Shown here: piece by piece, positions 58,876 to 64,000 of the stretch | How positions within the stretch are numbered: the stretch's first letter is position 1 | Layout of the letters: each line of letters begins with the position of its first letter | Source: Lobosporangium transversale | Lineage: Eukaryota; Mortierellomycota; Mortierellomycetes; Mortierellales; Mortierellaceae | Length of the DNA: 64,000 nucleotides | Direction: 5' to 3' | NCBI RefSeq assembly: GCF_002105155.1 | Contig: NW_019028983.1 | Span: 372,001 to 436,000, forward strand | Made by a program: the position numbers and the translations under genes | Notes under the pieces: generated by a model | Databases searched by the model: none | Told to the model about the DNA's origin: nothing | The model's input: the letters and a program-made list of their open reading frames with translations, nothing else

Positions 58876-61636
58876 CTACAAGTGCTCGTCCACATTGAGG
58901 GCCTGAACAACATCTATGGGCCGCTGCAAGCCTTTCTTGAGAACCGGGATAGCTTGTTGCTGTGAGGGCGAAATCCCTGACACCTCAAATGTCTGAAGCG
59001 CGCCTGTCTGATGTGGTCCAGGTCTAAACCAATCCTGATGATGGATCCGCTCTACCCTTTCCCACGGTTGAATAACCTTCGTAAGAGCCGGGAGGCCCGC
59101 TCCGCTCGTACTGCTAGTATTACTCCCACTTGGCCCATCTTCATCTTTAGTGGCAGCAGTATTGATGGTCTTACTGATAGATGCATATTCACTAACTGCT
59201 GCAAAGGTAGGGCTGGAAAGAGCGCCATTGATTGTCAGTCCATCCTTGCGACTTGGGCTTCGTTCAAGCTGCGAGCTCGATCCAGAGGGTGAGATGGAGG
59301 GCGATGTAGGATGCGAAGGAGGAAGGACACCAGGTGGAAGGACACCAGGTGGTTGTTGATGAGCTGGCAGCGAGTGTTGATATGGAATCCTTTCATGTCC
59401 CGCAGAAGAATGTCCATTCTGCTGCTGCTCCTGGCCATTTCGATAATGTCCCTGATCAGAACCGCCATTATACGACCGTCCTCGGCTCATATTGCTGCCG
59501 TTATTGGCTTCGTATTGAGCAACAGCGTTATGGCCTCCTCGAGGCATTGCTTCCAGGCTTTCTTGGTCAGGTATATAGTTGTTGTTGCTCTGATGAGTCC
59601 TTTGTGACAGCGATGCGTTCCTGCGAGGAACGACTCTACCAGAGGCTTGGCTGCCAGGTGTAGGCATAGGATATGCTGCATTGTTGTTGCCGTCATTGTT
59701 GGCTGTGTTTGCACTGCTATTATTGCTATTATTGCTGTTACTATTGCTCAAGCCTTCTGTGTTGGCGAGCTCTGGCGGCAAGATACCCTCGTTGGTGTAT
59801 GAGCCTTGATTGGGAAGAATGCGACGGCTAGCTTTCTTTGCAATCTCTGCCTGCTGTTCTAGCGTCATGTCCCGGTTTGAGCTCTTTGGCGGTCGGGAGG
59901 AAGAGTTGGAGGATGGGGGTGGTGGAGTATATCCTACATTTCCATTGCTATCAACCGATGTCAAGCTTCCAGTCCTATCCTCGTTGGATGGGCGACTTCT
60001 GGGGCCAAGTGGTGGTGATCGTTTATTGTTGCTGTTAGAGCTACCTTGTCCTTGTGATAGGTCCGTGATCGATTTATTATTTGAAAGAGATGCTACGATC
60101 TCATTTCTTTGATTCAATAACTGGTCACGTTCAGCTCTCCAGGATGACCCATTCAACCGTGAGGATTGGATGTCTTTCAAACTCTTGCTTCTTGTCAGAC
60201 TCTTCTTTAAAGTTCTCTCACGATACAGCTCTGCGGACCCACCATTTAAGAACTCTTGCATTGCGCTTGAGCTTGTTCCTGGTGAACCTGCTTGTGAGAC
60301 TGCAGAAGCAGAAGCAGGCGAAGGAGTAGATGTAGGCGATTCATTACGCCCTGTGCCTGTAGGAGAAGTTCCCCCAGTTGTTAGGGGGGTAGTCGTCCCT
60401 GGAAGACTAACTTCGTTCGCCAAGAAAGCTGGCAGATCACCTACAGGGTCTGACCATGACGGCTCAAAGAAGTATGGTTGCATTCTGCTCTTTGTCCATC
60501 GAGGTGTGCGGCCATTGATCATGGGGTTATCAATGTTATGGGTCGCAATAGGAATAGGGATCGTACATTGGTAGCTTGTGTCTCCACCAGCAAAGACGGA
60601 TCGCTTGACACGAACGATACATACCAATTCATAAAAGACCTTGAGGAAATTGGATTCAAAAGTCGGAATGGAATGGGTCACACTTGAAGGTGGAATTGTG
60701 GTCAAGATATCGACTTGACCTGTCTCACCTGGTCGAACCTTGCACTCGACCGAATTAGTCATGATATCGACCTGGACCTGATTGCTAAGATTAGCATAGG
60801 TAGTGGTGAATGTGCCCTTGACTGTACGGCGTAAAACAACATCAATTCCCACAACTTTGTTTTGACTATTATTGATTACTGTTGTGGCCATTGACAATGG
60901 GTCGCCTTTGGAATGTAAAGACAAGCGAAGAGTAACATTATACGATATAAGTCTAATTGCTCTATAGCAACATGGCGCAAAACTACATGCGATTGCATAT
61001 CATTGTTCACGACAATAGAAAAACCCTCCCTAACCTGGAACATAGATCTGTTGATGCATTCTGATGTCGAGTGCAATACCAGTGGCTTGCTTGTGAAGCT
61101 GATGCGAACTGTTTTTGGAAATAGCAGCACCGACGATATCATGGTATGTCCACTCCATTGGTTTTGGGGCAAGGACATTGGGAATGAATTGGCAGAGAAC
61201 TTCTTCGGAGCTCAGAGACGGCTCAAACGGTCCATCCACATGCGCAGTCCAGATATAGCGAATAGTAAATCCCTCGAGATCCTAGAGAGCGAGTTATCCA
61301 AGGAATCAATATCCGTTAAGAAATATTCTGCTTCTATGGAATATGAACAAAGCAATAAAAAAAAAAAATAAAGAAAAAAGAGAGAGAGGGAGAGAGAGAC
61401 ACTTACAGGAATACAAGGAGGAAAATTGACATTAGGGACTTTGAGGGCAAAAGGGAAGGTGTGAGTGCCCGGGGCAATCTCTGTCCAATTGGCGAGCTCA
61501 TTATCGTTATTATCCGAGCCAGAGACCATGACTTCAGTGTCAAAAAGAGTGATGACAGTCTGTCGGTATTTCTGTCGGACGGTGTCTCCATTCGATTCTT
61601 GACCGAGCACGATCGCACTTTCCTCAGCTGAAGGCC

Positions 61637-61669
<33 letters not shown>

Positions 61670-62222
61670 TTGTACATATTAATATACATTTGTAAGTCTG
61701 ATAAAAAGTAATTATTTTTTGAGGGATGATTACACATTTCATGTGAAGTAAAAGTGAGCGACGCCACAATTTACATGCAAAGCCATGCGATTGACAAATA
61801 AAATAAATGTACAACATTTAGATAGAATGAATGACTTTAATGGGATTTGGAGGTCCCAATGTATTTTGAAAGAATCCAAATGGTAATTTGTGTTGTGAAC
61901 CCACGGACGTTTTAAATATTGAAAGCTTCCCAAATCGACCCAAACAACATTAGCAACAAAATAAACAAAGAGAGTTATTGCAATAACATCTCTGTGAAAT
62001 GTGGAATTGGCGCGTGTGCGACATTGAGGGTCATCTCAATAATCTTCAATAACGGTTTGTTTGCATCGACCAGCATTTCAAACTGCATATTCATCCCAAC
62101 TGCATTCTTTGAGGCTCCGCAATTGTAATAGACGAAGCACCAGAGCAAACGAAAAGAGAAAAAAGTGATCACACGCATGCAGCGGGCAAGAAAGGGACAA
62201 AGGACGTTTTTTAATATATATG

Positions 62223-62256
<34 letters not shown>

Positions 62257-62569
62257 GGCATTATGCTCGCCATGGAACAAGCATTCCATGCACATGAACT
62301 TGCAGATGCAAAAGTTGTAGGTAGTGGAATGTCAACAAAGTGGCTCTGTCCTTTATTGTTATTTTACCTTTGAGTTTGACTCGGATGCCAGAAGCATAGC
62401 ATGGTTTGATCAACTTCAATTCAACTTGGCCTCTAACAACAGTATTCGGCCGCAGTAAACATGTTGATCCTCCTTGTGCAAAATTAAGTGAGATTGTGGA
62501 TCGTGGTAGTGCGTTGGGCGGTAGAGCCGGAGGCGGAATGGAAGGATGTTGTGGAGAAGAGACCGCCAT
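58876..62569 (-). CDS. arrestin-domain protein (alpha-arrestin-like)
   Basis: Four minus-strand exons (62368-62569, 61407-61627, 61035-61281, 58876-60905) join in phase to 899 residues. The N-terminal arrestin fold is seen in STCLLRPNTVVRGQVELKLI, GIRVKLK and GTHTFPFALKVPNVNFPPCI. The C-terminal arrestin fold has IYVPGGDP and NNSQNKVVGIDVVLRRTVKG. From about residue 380 on it is disordered, rich in Ser, Pro, Asn and Gln, ending QPWERVERIHHQDWFRPG then a short conserved-looking end. Fungal alpha-arrestins recruit Rsp5-type ubiquitin ligases to membrane transporters; I see no PPxY motif, so that role is uncertain. Intron 1 is 740 nt, much longer than others, and could hide an exon. Confidence 0.84.
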
Positions 62570-64000
62570 TGAGGAAATTATGGTATTAAATGATGCTAAA
62601 TGATGCTAATAGTGTCGTATTAAAAGAAAAAAAAGGATATCGGAGTGAAATAAGGTATAGATGCAGGAGGGAAGGAAGAAGGGTCCTTAGTGAAGGACAA
62701 AGGGCAAAGTGTAGAGTGTAAAAAGGACTGAAGTGTCAAGAAATGCTGGATTGATATGATGAATGCAATATGAAATACAAAATGAGATCAGACGAGGATA
62801 GGAGAATTAAATGAAATAAAAAGATAAAGAAATGAAGCAAGATGGCTAGAAGTGGAGTAAAAAAAGAAAAAAAGAAAGAAAGAAAGAAAGAAAGAAAGAA
62901 AAGAGAAAAGAAAGAAGAGAGGCTGGAGAAGTAAGTTTATACATTCAATTGATAAACTGAGCATGGTCCCCCTTGCTATTGTGAATCACTAATTCAGGAA
63001 CTAAGGCTCTGGCACAAGCACAGGCACAAGAACAAAAATATACAAACACAGGAAATGAATTAAAAAGTACATGTAAAAATATATATTTCCATCAAGGAAA
63101 AATAGATGGAATTTGAGCACACATACTAGACTAAAGATGAGCTGTAATGGCCCTAAAAGCTGTTTTTCTAGGGGTCGTTGTTTGGAGTTAATGGATAGCA
63201 CTAGCCGCGAGGGGGAAGCTGGGCAGTAGCTTAAGGCCCAAGCATCAATGAAATGAAAAAAGCAGTGAAGTGTCCAGGAAGGAGGACAAAGCACGGAAAG
63301 GAAAAAGGAAAAGAAAAAAGATGACGCGTGTGTGCTTGCTCAGTTTTAATACACATTTTGCGAAAATTATTAGGGACATGCAATGACGGGGAGAAATGTT
63401 CTACATGACAAGAAGACTCAGTTGTGCTCAACAAGGTCAAGACACAACTTTTTTTTTTTGCAAGGACCCATATTTCATCATAGCATGCTACGATAGAAAA
63501 TGAGGACCTGGCCAAACCCTAGTAAAGTTTCGCGCTGACTTTCTTTCCCATCACGACTGCACACACCCTGGCCAGCGATGAACTAGCGCAGTGCTCTCAA
63601 AGGAACACAAGAGTAAACGCAATCAATCATTCGCAGGGTGCAGGTAAAAACAACATCATTAACTGAATCGAATACAAGAAACGGAGTGAAAATGTCACGG
63701 TGTTTAGACTACAGTAAAAAAAGTAATAGTAGGTGGCAACGAGCTAATATTACACGGGTCTGGCGTAACAAAGAATACGAAAAGGACCTCTCTCGTTATC
63801 ATCAAATGATCAAGACATCAATAAAAGTACCAATTATTCAGATGGGACATAAAGGAGAAGAAGAAAGGTCATTTTGCCGCTTTTCCTTGTGAGATGTGAA
63901 GTTTCTAGTTGACACCAAATGTTGACATTAGACCATAGAACCAGAGGAGTTCTTTGTGCCTTTGCATATATTATTGTAAGCACCATTATATACAATAAGT
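62570..64000. other. terminal gene-free interval
   Basis: No supported gene to the window edge. Positions 62570-62930 are GA-rich on the plus strand, that is CT-rich upstream of the arrestin gene, and likely its promoter and leader. They include an (AAAG)n microsatellite at about 62868-62902. Beyond 63 kb only short unconvincing frames are seen. Confidence 0.5.
62868..62902. repeat. (AAAG)n microsatellite
   Basis: About seven to eight copies of AAAG/GAAA in tandem upstream of the arrestin gene. Confidence 0.85.

Overview
This is a stretch of nuclear DNA from an early-diverging filamentous fungus, most likely Mortierellomycota/Mucoromycota (inference). The evidence is a chitin synthase-like gene, short GT-AG introns (mostly 80-130 nt) in nearly every gene, CT-rich tracts before start codons, many 20-30 nt poly(A)/poly(T) tracts, Crinkler-type (CRN) genes and an XPG/Fanzor-type gene. 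I rebuilt gene models by hand from splice sites, reading-phase continuity and protein motifs.

Positions 1-20.5 kb form an ordinary housekeeping block: the 3' end of the CAAX protease STE24, mitochondrial SSB, a single-pass membrane protein, a chitin synthase-like gene that has lost key catalytic residues, a peroxisomal-type carrier, a 16-exon FANCI homolog and a bHLH factor. From 20.5 to 26 kb there are no genes but there are TA-flanked MITEs, including two 99% identical copies facing each other.

Positions 26-39.5 kb are the accessory core. A minus-strand gene appears to encode an XPG/FEN1-like nuclease joined to a Fanzor (eukaryotic TnpB-like) RuvC/zinc-ribbon nuclease. A decayed relative of its Fanzor half lies beside it in the opposite orientation. 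Next comes a 7.3 kb element bounded by about 200-bp terminal inverted repeats and TA dinucleotides. It holds two CRN genes on the plus strand and a pogo/Tc5-like DDE transposase on the minus strand.

Positions 39.5-44.2 kb are gene-poor. From 44 to 62.6 kb the window is housekeeping again: an UNC93-like transporter, an unrecognised Ser-rich protein, a CSL (CBF11/Su(H)) transcription factor, a small WW protein, a very tight ELP6 - ANKRD39-like - APC13 row, and an arrestin-domain protein. The last 1.4 kb holds no gene I can support.
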